DNA from: Prorocentrum cordatum
Taxonomy: Eukaryota; Sar; Dinophyceae; Prorocentrales; Prorocentraceae
Assembly: GCA_963575745.1 (NCBI GenBank)
Contig: CAUYUJ010019623.1
Coordinates: forward strand, 128,473 to 175,267
DNA: 46,795 nucleotides
Direction: 5' to 3'
Below, piece by piece: positions 27,973 through 38,415 of the stretch (its first letter is position 1; every line of letters starts with the position of its first letter). The notes beneath the pieces were generated by a model that was given only the letters and a program-made list of their open reading frames with translations, ran no database searches and had not been told where the DNA came from. The translations under genes were made by a program, and so were the position numbers.

Positions 27973-30529
27973 AGCAGTTGAACCAAAGTTTGCTTAAGGC
28001 AAAAGCATCCGTGTAACGAGAACGAGTGGCCAGCTTGAGGGCCTTCCTTTTGCCGAGAGCCACTTGGGTGGGCCGAAGTTCAGCCCTCATCTGGGAAATT
28101 CTGTGGGCCATTTCAGGCCCAGCACCTCCGCCCTCCACCAGGAGGGCTCCAAGCCCTTTAATTTGTCTAACAATCTTGACCTCAACCCCATGCTGGACAG
28201 AAGTCAGGGTGTCCCCTCCCCCCTGAAGTACCATAGCCTGCTTGGCTTTCCTAGCACCACGGCCAACAAGGGAAAGCATGAGAAATGATTTGGTAGCGTT
28301 CAGTTCAAGTCCGTACTTGGATACTCCCACGTAGACGATGTCCACTAGCATGGAGGCTCGTGAAATGGCCTGCTCTGCTTCCGCAATGGCCGCCACAGGT
28401 GTGAGATCATCTACAAATGATACCGAGGACCCCGAACTCTCAAGGTCGCCATCGGTGGAGAAATGAAGCTCAGCGGGCGGCGGTGTCCGTGCCAACCCAT
28501 TCTGCTGCATCTGCTGATCTATATCTTTCACAATGGGAGCAAAGCCAACATTGAAAATGTCGGTAGCCAGAATGGTCCCAGGCCGGCTGCCTAAAGCAGG
28601 TTTTACATACGCCGTCGATCCACGCACCTTCCACCGGCCTCCAGCCTGAGTTTCCCGAACCAACTCCAAGAGGTGGGGGTCCGAAATAGCTTTGTCGAGG
28701 ATGGGGTCGCATTCTAGAGCTTTGGCGACGTGGAACAGAGCTGGGAGAATAGGCACCTCCTCTAATGCAGCTCTGAGTTCGTCCTCTTCTCCAGGCAGGC
28801 TCAAGATGAATTGCTTTATGACCTTGTAAAAGGCCGCCCGCAAGTCAAGAAAAAAGGCAGCCGAGCAGAAGCCACATCTCTTCTGTGCTCTTATCCTGCT
28901 CCTGACCCAATGAGCGGCTACATCCGTGCTCTTCCCCTTGAGGCCCCCACACTGAGATTCGGCCAGACAAGTTTCCAAACGCCCCCAGACCTGGGACCGA
29001 AGAAACTGATGGTGGACCTTCGCAAGGGTGTTGCTGAGCAGGATGCTTCTTTGAGCCAGCGCAAGTCGCTGGTCGCCTTTGCCTTTGTAAAAACTAACTA
29101 CTTCTCCCTGCTTCACGATGCAGGGCTCACGTACGCAAATGGCAGCTTTCACCACGACAGGGTGATACACTCTAGCCATGCCCGCAGGGTCAGCAAGATA
29201 CAACTCATTGACAATCATGTCGGGGCCTGAAGCTTTTCCTCTTTTCAGCCTCGAGAACGCCCTCTGCAGTTCCTGACGTGGCATGACACAGTCCAGGTTG
29301 AGCTGAAAATCTTCTCCCCCCAAGGTTCCCCTGCCATTGTACTGCTTAAACACTTGTTCCCTGGAGGCTGTGGTGGCCTTTTCGATGTCCCCAAAGTGTC
29401 GTTGCAGGTCATCTGCATCTTCCTGAGGCGTGATCAGAGGCCGCCCCTCAGGCGAGATGCGCTGCGGGAAAGAAAGCGTTTGTCGGTGGCGCCTGCCGCC
29501 CTGCAATAAAAGCTTATTGGCGTACCGCCGCTCGGCCTGAGAGATACGGCCGTCGATGTTAACGTTAATGAGATGAGCATTGTCCTCCAGCATCTGACTG
29601 TAGTCCCTGTCAAGCGCTCTGAGGAGTGTCTCCGACGACTCTCTGAGGAATCTGGCTAGGCCTAAGACCCACTCATCGGGGCACAGTTGTTTCCAAGAGA
29701 AAGCTTTAGCCATTTGGTGGAGCTGCGTCCAGCCGTGGCCGAGATCCTCCCAAAAGACACCCCCGACGGCTCCTGCTTCCCAGCCTTTGGAGTGAAGGGT
29801 CCCCTTCTTGAGATCCTGAGCAAGATAAAATAAACGGTTCACGTATCTATCGACCCCACCTTGATGCCTAACTTTGTGAAGGACCCTTTGAATGGCCCTT
29901 CTCACCCTCATGAGCCAAAAGGTATTGTCCTGAATGTAGGTTTTCCTGGGACGAACGGGATCTTTCTTAAAACATTCTTTCGCCGTGTTCAAAACAGGGG
30001 CGTTGAGCTCAAGCAAATGATCATTCATATTCTTTTCCCAGGCTGGTAGCTCAAGGCTCGCTGACTGGGCTCTGAACTTGTCGCAAGCTGTCTCATCCTG
30101 GAGCTTGCGTGCGTCAAAAGCTGCCCCTTGCCTCGCAGCGCGCACCGAGTCTCTGACCCAGCAAAGGCGTGATACCACAGGGAAATGATCATCTTGCTTC
30201 CGTATGAGATCCACCTCATGCAGCACTGCCACCTCACTCATGGCTTTGAAAAGTTGATGGTCTGCTATGAGATAGTCAATTCGATGCTTGCTTCCCGTTT
30301 TGTTAGCTATGAAAGTGTAATCCGCTTCCTCCCCAAGGAAGGTGTTGGCAGCAACAAGCTTGTGATCATTGAGCCACTCCTTCAACCTCGCGCTGCCCGC
30401 AGAAGAAGAGCCAGTCGTGCCCTTGGTTCCTGTCACCTCGCACCCTTCGCCCCCAACAAGGTGGCAGTTGCCATCCATGAAGCACAACTGCGGGGGCCAC
30501 TTGTTGCACACAGCGTCTAAATCTTCCAA
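27935..30529 (-). pseudogene. RetB ORF2, second part: EEP C-terminus and reverse transcriptase
   Basis: This 864-codon frame picks up directly after the T6 run. Endonuclease: LCFMDGNCHLVGG (Asp and Asn), GSKHRIDYLIA and QDDHFPVVSRL (the D-H pair), all intact. RT: KRGKASGPDMIVNELYL (fingers), CSAAFFLDLRAAFYKVI near 28830 (motif A Asp present), GSRPGTILATDIFNVGF near 28570 (motif B), SGSSVSFVDDLTPVAAI near 28405-28440 (motif C with FVDD intact), and YGLELNATKSFLML (motif D). The thumb follows and ends in SKLWFNCCVWGPL before the frame breaks near 27960. Length and motif spacing match a complete LINE RT. This is the only RT in the window with all three catalytic Asp. Confidence 0.9.
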
Positions 30530-32580
30530 AAAACCGGAGTTTTTGCTGCGGCCGAATTAGCCGAATGAGGCACGTGGGCCACTAGCACAGTGAGGTTGAC
30601 CCCTGGAGCGTCTATTCTGCATGCTAGCAAACGCGGTGCAGCCCACAAGATTCGCACCTGCTGTGCACTGAAGGTTATCGGCTTTCCCTTGGACGTACCA
30701 TAGGGGGATCCCACGTTGATCCATAGCTCGACGCCGAGCGCAAAGTCCTGGTGTCCTGCTGCAAAGCACACCCAATCTCCTGCCCTCCTGGTGCCCTTTT
30801 CGTTCCTTCCCCCCTGAATTCCGATGGTGTGTACGCCGCTCCTATACATCTGAGTGCGGAGCGCCGCAGCACGGCGCGCTCGATTTCTTCCCTTCGAGCC
30901 CCGCCGAAAGGCATGCCGCAAGCTTTGCACGTTAAAAGTGGCAACACGCATGTCTACAGCAACCTGCAACTTGCTGGTCCTGATGTCGCTGGCGCGCGGC
31001 TCTCGAAAATCCCCTGCCTGGGCAACTGGCTTCCAGCCTGAGAGGCCCACGCACTCGTTGTCATACACAACGCTGGGGTACGCATGAGAGTCCTCTCTCG
31101 CATCCAGGACCCATTCCCACAGGCGTGAGTTTTCAATCCTAACGGCTTGGATGACTCTCCACGGTAGCTCGGGCGCCACAGGCAAAAGCTGTCTCGCTGT
31201 GGCTTTAGCCACATTGCCTGCTAAAACATTCCACGGATGGCCAGCATGGGCCTTGACATGGGCGAGCTCCAGTGAACACTGCTTGGAGGCCAAGTCCCAA
31301 ACAACCTGCACAAGCTGAGCAATTTTCCTGTCTGAATTTGGCAAGCTTTGCCCAAGCGCTGCCCGAATCGTATTAAGCGAGTCGCTGTCCAGGGTGCAGG
31401 GGTGCCCTGGGCGCTCAACTATGATTGCAAACGATGTCCATATCACCGCGAGACACTCCAACGTGGTGCTGGTGGCCGAGCTCGGCTCAAGGTTCATTGC
31501 ACTGCTGCTCGCAAGTTCGCCTCTTAAAACCCCCCCGTACATGTACCTCCCATTCCTAACCACTATTTTTACCACTGCCCATCCCCCCATCCCCTCCCCT
31601 TGTTGGTAAAGCGAGCCGTCGGTAAAATAGTGGACGACGGAGACGTCGCCGATCCCGTCGTCGGGCGGAAAAACACGCAGGGCAACAGCAGCCTCCTCCT
31701 CTAACACCCCTGTGCTCTGCAAGACTTCAAGCGTTAGTGCTTCAAATTTGATGCTGCTGCCTTGCAGTGCTTCTCTCAACGGTGTCAGCGCGGGCTGACT
31801 CATGCTAAACTGGCACTGGCTCGGGGAACTTCTGGCAATGGACCCGTGGGTCCTCACGCTGTCTGCCGCGCCCATGTCCGAAGTCTGCGATGCAAATGTC
31901 GAAGGAGACCGTCGATGCCCCGACGTCTGCCCCTTAGCTTCGCCATTGTCTCCGCATTGCGCAGGAAAGCCCGCGCTCTGGTCAACAGGCTGCCTGATAT
32001 AGGTGTTGCAGGAAAAGGCTGGAGCTCCTAATGAGGTGTTATCCCCAGACTGTTGTCTAATTATTTGGCAGGATCTAGTCAGGAAATCTTTGCCCCCCAA
32101 GATTGAAACCTGATGCGGCGCATCCCCACCTATTTCAGTGTTGCATTCTAAGGGAGACACTTGTTCTAACTGTTTGGCCCAGCTCACCTGCTTACCCCTC
32201 AGGCGCCGCCTTTGCCCCCCACCTTGAGGACCTTGGTCGCAGGGCTGCGCGGCTGCGGCGAGTCCGTTGCTGCCGTTGCCCACGTCGTCCTTGCCGTCGC
32301 CCCCCTCGTAGCCGTCGACTTCGATGCCGTCGAGGCCGTAGCTGAGCTGCTCGCGGCCGTTGGTGCACTGCTCGCTGCTCGCTGCTCTGCACAGGCTTGG
32401 TCTATCTTCTCCATCTCCTTCTGTACCTGGGAGTCCGTCATGTCGCCATCTTGCGACGTCACCAGAACAGGCTCCTCCTTGGGCTCGATCTTCGTCACGC
32501 TCTCCTTCGGCGCCATTGCCGTCAAGTAAGGGTCCTCCTGAGTACCCCCTGCCCACGGCTCCGTAGGTGAGATTGGCCAC
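30517..32580 (-). pseudogene. RetB ORF2, first part: RNase H followed by EEP endonuclease N-terminus
   Basis: One frame of 687 codons carries two domains. RNase H: HYFTDGSLYQQGEG near 31590-31630 (first Asp), LECLAVIW near 31450 (Glu), LDSDSLNTI near 31385 (Asp), and HVKAHAGHPWNVLAGNVAK near 31210-31262 (His). The last Asp is missing: the codon at 31216-31218 reads Gly. About 90 residues later the endonuclease begins: MRVATFNVQSLRHAF near 30910-30952 (Asn present) and HTIGIQGGRNEKG near 30800-30835, where the usual Q-E-G/T-R reads Q-G-G-R (Gly at 30811-30813). It ends HVPHSANSAAAKTPVFWKI at a stop caused by a frame change in a T6 run. The first ~130 residues overlap ORF1 and may not be real. 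No ATG is implied at 32580 (the codon is GTG). Confidence 0.8.
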
Positions 32581-34130
32581 GGCGCTTGTGGCATCTCGAT
32601 CTCCTCCCTCTTGTGCTCCTCCCTCGGCGTGGCCACGGCCTCCGTCGGCGTGAGGAGCTTATCCTTGTGTGCCGATCTCCACGCAGGCGGTGTGCCTTGC
32701 GCTGGTGCGAAGGACTGTGGTGAGGCTGGTGTCCTCGGCATTGCAATCGGCGTCGAACAGCCTCCCACTGGTGTTTTGCCTTCTGGTGTACGCGGCGCTG
32801 GTGAGTCCGCTGGAGGGGCCGCCGTCTCCCCAGTGACCGTCGTAAACCCCGCGGCCTGCTGCTGCCTGCTTTGGTTCTGCTGCTGGCCCGAGGCAGTGTT
32901 GATCCACGAGGCTAGGTTCGACATGATCTCCTCTTGCCTCGCTTGCCTCTGGTCCATCATGCGCAGAAATTGTAGTAAACCTGGATCGTGCATCTGCGGG
33001 CCCATCTGGCACTGCTGCTGCGGCGGTGCTGTCTGGCCCTGCTGCTGACTCTTCATCTGCTGGTCCATCATCTGCTGCTTCTCGTCCATCATCTGCTGAT
33101 CGGTCTGCTGGCAATTCGTCTGGTCCATCTGGCCCATCTGCTGGCCCAGCTGACCCTGCTGATGCTGCTGATGCTGCTGACCGATCGCGTTCTGTTGTCC
33201 ACCAGCCGCTCCAAACTGAGGTAGGTGTGCCTGAATGTAGGGCGGCTGTTGATGCGCAACGTACTGGTTCATCTGCTGCTGCTGCTGCTGCTGCTGCTGT
33301 GGATGCTGCGCTCCAGCAAATCCCCAAGCATACTGCGGCTGCGGCCCATAGGGGCATGTTAGCCCTCCAACACCTGCGACTGTCGCCTGGGGCTGGGCCG
33401 AAGACGCCATGTGAAGGTCGTCCATCGGCGGCGCGTCTGGCATCTGCTCCAGCTCGTTCATGCAGCTCTGAAGCTGCTGCATCTCCAGCTCGATCTCCTT
33501 CTCCTGCTCGGATAAGTCCTTGAGCCGCGATACCGTATTGTTGAGACGGTCCTTGGCTCGGCCTCTGACCTCGTCGCGCTGCTTCCTCACGGGCACTAGG
33601 GAGGCCAGGCAGGTCTTCATCACCATCAGCTCCATGTCGTGCTCGTTCGCCGTGTCCGTCTTGCCCGCCCTGCGAGCGTAGATCGCCATGCTCGCGACGT
33701 TGAGCAGCTGGTCCTCCAGCTCCTACTTCCACGCTGGAATCTCCTGCTGCCTTGACGGTGTCGGACGAAAGGCTGAGTGGTTCGTCACCGCACGATGTGG
33801 CATGGGCGGTAACTTCTGAATGTAGTTCCTGATGTGCTGCTGCTCTCGCTGTCGTTCTCTCACTGCGCTCTGGCTCCTTGCCCTTGCTCCTGCTCTGGGA
33901 TTGTCGGTCCAGGCTTGGCCGCAAAGACAGTGACGATGCCAGTTGTTGACCATCTTCCCACATTTGCCACATTGCCACTTGTTGTTCATCTGCGTTCGAT
34001 CCTGAACCTGGGCACTGTGATGCTGGGAAAGAAGCCGATATGATCGGTCTAGCGCCACAAGCAGCCGTGCTTGATGACGTTTGGCGCGCTCGCGCCGATG
34101 CCGAGCTGGCTCGGTGTCGCGCGAGAACAA
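32199..34130 (-). pseudogene. RetB ORF1: zinc-ribbon, coiled-coil, glutamine-rich protein (one internal stop)
   Basis: ORF1 proteins of LINEs bind the element RNA; that role is assumed here from position. The first part (34130-33723) has WQCGKCGKMVNNWHRHCLCG, a C-x2-C...C-x-C zinc ribbon, within an Arg-rich region. It ends at a TAG (33723-33725) after PAWK, and the same frame continues at once with ELEDQLLNVAS, an ATG at 33689, and a second part of 496 residues. That part has a likely coiled coil (LKDLSEQEKEIELEMQQL), then about 180 residues dominated by Gln and Met (QQMMDEKQQMMDQQMKS), then a Pro/Thr-rich region and an Ala/Ser/Thr tail. As both parts share a frame, a single ORF broken by one nonsense change is the simplest reading. 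The frame overlaps the next one by about 380 bases. Confidence 0.7.
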
Positions 34131-34257
34131 GAGAGAAGAAATGACTGATATCGCGGTGCCTTGCTAGGCGCGCGCGTGGGGCTGGGCCTGCAGAGGAAAG
34201 TAAAAAGGATCGCAGGTTGCAGTATCGGTTCTGTCCTGCGGGTGGTTTAGGCCAAAC

Positions 34258-34534
34258 CCTCTCCTCCTCCTCCTCCTCCTCCTCCTCCCCCTCCTCCTCC
34301 CCCTCCTCCTCCTCCTCCTCTCCCTCCTCCCCCTCCTCCTCCTCCCCCTCTCCCCCTCCTCCTCCTCCTCCTCCTCCTCCTCCTCCTCTCCTCCTCCTCC
34401 CCCTCCTCCTCCTCCTCCTCCTCCTTGTCCTCCCCTTCCTCCCCCCCTCCTCCTCCTCCGCCTCCTCCTCCTCCCTCCTCCTCCTCCTCCTCCCCTCCTC
34501 CCCCTCTTCCTCCTCCTCCCCCTCCTCCTCCTGC
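34258..34534 (+). repeat. (TCC)n microsatellite upstream of RetB
   Basis: A 275-base pyrimidine tract of TCC with CCC and CTC interruptions, about 125 bases before the first RetB frame. Long ORFs on the minus strand here are poly-Arg, poly-Glu and poly-Gly. Confidence 0.95.
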
Positions 34535-34903
34535 GCTTCCTCCGTCGCTCCCTACGGTCGTCTCCTCCTCGCCCTCCTCGCCCTCCCTTCCTCCCCCCCT
34601 CGGACTCCCTTCCCCTCCTCGGGGGAGGCAGAGACCAAGCTGACACTGAACACACGATCCCGCATGAGTGCTGCTCAATAGTAATGTCCACCCGATCGAC
34701 GTCAGATCGAGAGGGCGAGCGGGAATAAGATCGAAGATCACGGCAAAACATATCAGAGGTCTAAGGCATTGTTGAATTTTGAATACATGGTTTTCAGCCG
34801 ACCCAAAGTAGTGGGGCAGGGAGCGGGGGAGTTGGACCCAGGCCTTCGATGCATTCATTCTTCCAGTGCGGGGCCCCCAGAAGTCCCAACACCTGCCCCA
34901 GGG

Positions 34904-35083
34904 TTATGTCGGCCTGTCCCCCTACAGGGGGATTTTCGACGAAAAATCAAAAATACACCAAACAGGTCAGAACATCTTCAAAACACAGTCCCCGGACTAT
35001 TCTTGGACAATTGTTTCCTTACTGTTGGGGTATGTCTTATTTTTCGTCGAAGCTCCCCCTGTAGGGGGACAGGCCCGACTTAG
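34904..35083 (+). mobile_element. MITE-A copy 2
   Basis: 180 bp, starting TTATGTCGGCC and ending GGCCCGACTTAG. Perfect 8-bp target-site duplication CCCCAGGG at 34896-34903 and 35084-35091. Left arm TGTCCCCCTACAGGGGGATT and right arm TCCCCCTGTAGGGGGACAGG are inverted repeats; the inner TTTTCGACGAAAAAT and ATTTTTCGTCGAA extend them. Confidence 0.9.
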
Positions 35084-35204
35084 CCCCAGGGCCGGCTCTC
35101 CTCCATCCCGGGCCGTTGCCTGAAGGCCCCCGAAGGGCCCGCGGGGGGCCCCCGGAGGGCCGAGCGCAGCCGAGACATCGTGCTCTTTGTGCTGCTCGCG
35201 GCGC

Positions 35205-35344
35205 TCCTCCTCCTCCTGCTCCTCCTGCTCCTCCTCCTCCTCCTCCTCCTTCTGCTCCTCCTCCTCCTCCTCCTCCTCCTCCTTCTCCTCCTCCTGCTCC
35301 TCCTCCATCTCCTCCTCCTCCTCCTCCTCCTCCTCCTCCTCCTC
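35205..35344 (+). repeat. (TCC)n microsatellite
   Basis: TCC units with TGC and TTC interruptions. Confidence 0.95.
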
Positions 35345-35610
35345 GTCTCTGAGAGTGGCCTCCCTCCTTCTTCTTCTCCCTCCCGTGTGTGCTGAAAGCG
35401 GGTGCCTTCCCGCTCAACGGGGCACCCTCCCGCCTCAGCGAGGCAGAGGGCCGCCCTGAGCATGCGCCCGTGTGATTATAGATGATACAGGGCGCGTGAG
35501 AGATCCACGCAGGGGAGCTCGAGACGCTGTAGCAGCAGCTGGATATGCACCCCCGAGCGCAGAGCCGAGCCGAGCCGAGCCTCCTCCTCCTCCTGCTGCT
35601 CGCGGCGCGA

Positions 35611-35822
35611 GGCACGTCTTGCGGGAGGAACTCGTCTCGTGGGAGCCTCGCCGGTCCTCGGGATCCCGCCTTTGGGGGGCCCCCGGAGGGCCGAACGCAG
35701 CCGGAGGGCCGAACGCAGCCGGAGGGCCGAACGCAGCCGGAGGGCCGAACGCACGTCTTGCGGGAGGAACTCGTCTCGTGGGAGCCTCGCCGGTCCTCGG
35801 GATCCCGCCTTTGGGGTTCTGC
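35611..35822 (+). repeat. 18-bp tandem repeat inside a ~70-bp direct repeat
   Basis: GCCGGAGGGCCGAACGCA is repeated four times at about 35685-35755. The block GCACGTCTTGCGGGAGGAAC to CCTTTGG (about 70 bp) occurs before it at 35611 and after it at 35751. Read as protein this gives PEGRTQ repeats, but no flanking frame supports a gene. Confidence 0.85.
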
Positions 35823-35835
35823 ACGAACGAGATGC

Positions 35836-36023
35836 GCACGGAAAAGAATGGGTACGATGCCCAACAGCAGTTCCTGTTCATTTTGAACAGGATTCGCTGT
35901 CCACGCCGCCGCGGCCTGTGTCCATTTGAGACAGAGGGCCGCCTCCCCAACAGCGGCCGCTGTTGGTTTGGGACAACATTTGTTGTCGGGCATGGTACCC
36001 ATTTTTTCCGTACCAATGTCGGG
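35836..36023. mobile_element. Inverted-repeat element with internal palindromes
   Basis: CGGAAAAGAATGGGTACGAT followed by GCCCAACA (35838-35865) is matched in reverse by GTCGGGCATGGTACCCATTT and TTTTCCG (35985-36011). Inside are the perfect 20-bp palindrome CCAACAGCGGCCGCTGTTGG (35949-35968) and GTTCATTTTGAAC. Confidence 0.7.
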
Positions 36024-36065
36024 TGTCCAAAGGGGTGCACCAGCGCGCGCAAGAGTCCAGCAGTC

Positions 36066-36228
36066 TTCTGTCGGGCCTGTCCCCCAAAAGAAACAAGCAT
36101 ACCCCAAGAAGGTCAGAACATACTTGAAAATAGTCCCCGGACTATGCTTGGATTATTTTTTGATTATGTGTGGGGTATTTTTTATTTTTCGTCGAAAATC
36201 CCCCTGTAGGGGGACAGGCCCGACTTAA
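36066..36228 (+). mobile_element. MITE-A copy 3
   Basis: 163 bp, TTCTGTCGGGCCTGTCCCCC to GGCCCGACTTAA, flanked by CAGCAGTC (36058-36065) and CAGTAGTC (36229-36236), an 8-bp duplication with one mismatch. The left subterminal hairpin is partly deleted relative to copy 2; the right end is typical. Confidence 0.85.
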
Positions 36229-36549
36229 CAGTAGTCGACGAGGAAGCGCCGACTTAGCCTCGGCTAGCCTCGGTCAGCGTCGGTTCGGCAACAGCCAGCG
36301 TGATGGCATGGCAGGCCCCCATGAGCTACCACGTCATGGTTTGGGGAGTATAGGTGGCAACGTAGGCCACAGAAGGTGACAAAGAAAGACAAACACACGC
36401 TAATCCCTCAAGAAGGTCATCCCTTTTCATATTTCCCCACATCCTAAGTGGGGTTCTTGTTTTCTCTGGACGGCCGCGGGCCACACCCACACACCCACAC
36501 CCAGTCACACACACACACACACACAACGGCTATCGGCATCAGCGAGCCC

Positions 36550-36695
36550 GCTCGCACGGAATGACCCTCAGGGGCATTCCATGCGAGCCCGCTCGCGCGG
36601 CAGGGACCTCCCCTGTGGCCCCTAGGGGGTCCCGCCTAAAGTTGGAATTCCAACGGGCTCGAACGGAATTACCCTCAGGGGCATTCCGTGCGAGC
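36550..36695. repeat. Pair of matching hairpins around a palindrome
   Basis: 36550-36588 folds as GCTCGCACGGAATGACCC / GGGGCATTCCATGCGAGC with a TCA loop; 36657-36695 is a second copy with small changes. Between them are GGGACC...GGGTCCC and the perfect 14-bp palindrome GTTGGAATTCCAAC. Confidence 0.8.
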
Positions 36696-36702
36696 CCGCT
36701 CG

Positions 36703-37230
36703 CACGGAGGAGGAGGATGAGGAGGGGGTTTAGGAGGAGGTTTAGGAGGAGGAGGAGGAGGAGGAGGAGGAGGGAGGGGAGGAGGAGGAGGGAGGAGGAG
36801 GGAGGAGGAGGAGGAGGAGGACGTGTATCCCCCTGCCGTGGCGTCTTCGGTGAGAGCCATCCCCGCGAGAAGGTCCGTCCTCCAGCTCGCGCTGTTCTAC
36901 GCGGGCCGCCCTGACTCCGAGGCCTTTGCGCTCCTGCACGGGCCGCCCTCCGGCGTGGACGCGCCGGCGTGGTCCGGCGACCGGCCGGGGCAGGGTTTCG
37001 GAAGAGGGAGGAGGGAGGGAGGGAGGGAGGGAGGGAGGCAGGGAGGGAGGGAGGGAGGGAGGAGGGAGGAGGAGGGAGGAGGAGTAGGGAGAAGGAAGAG
37101 GGAAGGAGGAAGGAGGAGGACGAGGGAGGATGAAGAGGGAGGAGGAAGAGGGAGGAGGAAGAGGGAGGAGGAAGAGGGAGGAGGGAGGAGGAGGAGGAGG
37201 AGGAGGAGGAAGAGCTAGGAGGAAGGAGGA
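36703..37230 (+). repeat. (GGA)n / (GGGA)n purine tracts
   Basis: Tracts at 36703-36822 and 37002-37230. The spacer 36823-37001 is not low-complexity and gives a mildly protein-like frame (RSVLQLALFYAGRPDSEAFA) that is too short to call. Confidence 0.9.
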
Positions 37231-37799
37231 AGGAGGGAGGAACGCAAATCAGGGCGGAGGTGGCATGGGGAGGAGCAGTAGGGAGGCGGTGTATCTGGTT
37301 CGGGATCTTGTTCGGTTGAAAGATCTCACCACAGGCCTGAGCAATGAGAGCTAGCTGACTCCTTAGCAGAGCCTATCTACATAGGAGCCCCTGATATCGT
37401 TCGTAACTCTGTGGGGGAACGGCAGCTGAGCCATTTGGCACTTGCAAGAAACCCTTCTGATGAGATCGTGCGGCAGCGCAATGGATGCCCACAGACGTTG
37501 CGGATACGTTCAGCAAAAGCCCTGATCCTTGAGGACACTCACACGCATGCCATGACATTATGAGAACGTTGAAGGATGCCGCGCATCTCTACAAGCCCAA
37601 CGTACCATTGAGAACATGAGCGCGTGTGCGGAATGAACCCAGCATTCGAGACACAACGACGCCAGTTAACACGCAACCCACCACCACTGCTGAGCCAACA
37701 ACTGCCAGCCAGCGTGGTCCCTAAACATTGATGTCGTGCAGTCTAGGCGGTACAGTCAATGTGATGCAATCGAGGTGGTTCAGCCTACGTGGTGCAATA
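37231..37799. other. Non-coding stretch, no gene seen
   Basis: Lower GC than the surroundings, only short frames, no repeat recognised. Confidence 0.4.
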
Positions 37800-38075
37800 T
37801 ATGTGGTAACAATATACGCAAAGCTTTGCAAAACCATGCGATGCAGCGCAAGGCAACGCAAAGGAAAGCAATGCCAAGCAATGCAAACCACTGCACAGCA
37901 ATGCAAAGCAATGCAAGGCAACGTAATGCGATGCGATGCCAGCGGTGCAACGGAAAGCAACGCGATGCAGAACAATGTGAACCAATGACACGCAATTCAA
38001 ATGCACCCCGATTGCAATGCGATTGCAATGCGGTTGCAATGCGGTTGCCATGCAATGCGATTAAACAACCAAAGC
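37800..38075 (+). repeat. Degenerate (GCAATGCAAA)-like array
   Basis: GCAATGCAAAGCAATGCAAG, GCAACGTAAT, GCGATGCGAT and GCAATGCGATTGCAATGCGG succeed each other at 5- or 10-base steps. Confidence 0.75.
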
Positions 38076-38415
38076 GAAGTACAGTCAACCCGCAGCGTAA
38101 GGATGCGCGATAAGGATGCAAAGGGCCTCGGACGCCCATTCCGAAGCTTCCCGAGCGGGGCGCGGCCAACGAAAGTGTGCAAGGGTGGACCCAGGGAGCA
38201 AGGATGCAAGGGTGCCCTGGGGAGGGATGCCTATCCTCACTCTTCGGGTCGACTGTGAGAGTGCCCAAGTGCAGACGTTTCTTGGGGAGCAGTCGCAGCG
38301 GAGCTCGTTGGCCAGCTGCCCCGCGCCTGCCCTCTCTCGCCCTGCGTGGGCCTGACCAGGCGCAGCCACGTCGGCCGCGAAACTCCTCCACGGCGGGTGC
38401 GATCCCGCGATACCT

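Larger units (their letters stand above)
26192..34130 (-). mobile_element. RetB: LINE-like retrotransposon with RNase H upstream of the endonuclease
   Basis: Read on the minus strand from 34130 to 26192, the element has ORF1 (zinc ribbon, coiled coil, Q-rich) and ORF2 with RNase H, EEP endonuclease, RT and C2H2 fingers. It is the best preserved of the three retroelements: about 7.9 kb of nearly continuous reading frame with one in-frame TAG and three frame changes, two of them in or next to homopolymer runs. The RT catalytic residues are intact, but a catalytic Glu in the endonuclease and an Asp in RNase H are Gly. Both ends face (TCC)n tracts (34258-34534 and 25883-26002). I could not identify a poly-A tail or target-site duplication. 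Confidence 0.9.

Noticed and set aside
32212-33978. Ala/Arg- and Ser-rich ORFs overlapping RetB ORF1 (439 aa minus, 145-165 aa plus)
   Set aside because: They are frame shadows of the CAG/CTG-rich Gln region of ORF1.
34247-34858. Long poly-Gly/Glu/Arg/Ser ORFs on both strands
   Set aside because: They are products of the (TCC)n tract. The same applies at 11541-11981, 20121-20358, 22715-23395 and 35037-36107.
35949-35968. 20-bp perfect palindrome as an operator for a regulator
   Set aside because: It sits inside an inverted-repeat element with no neighbouring gene, so element structure explains it.
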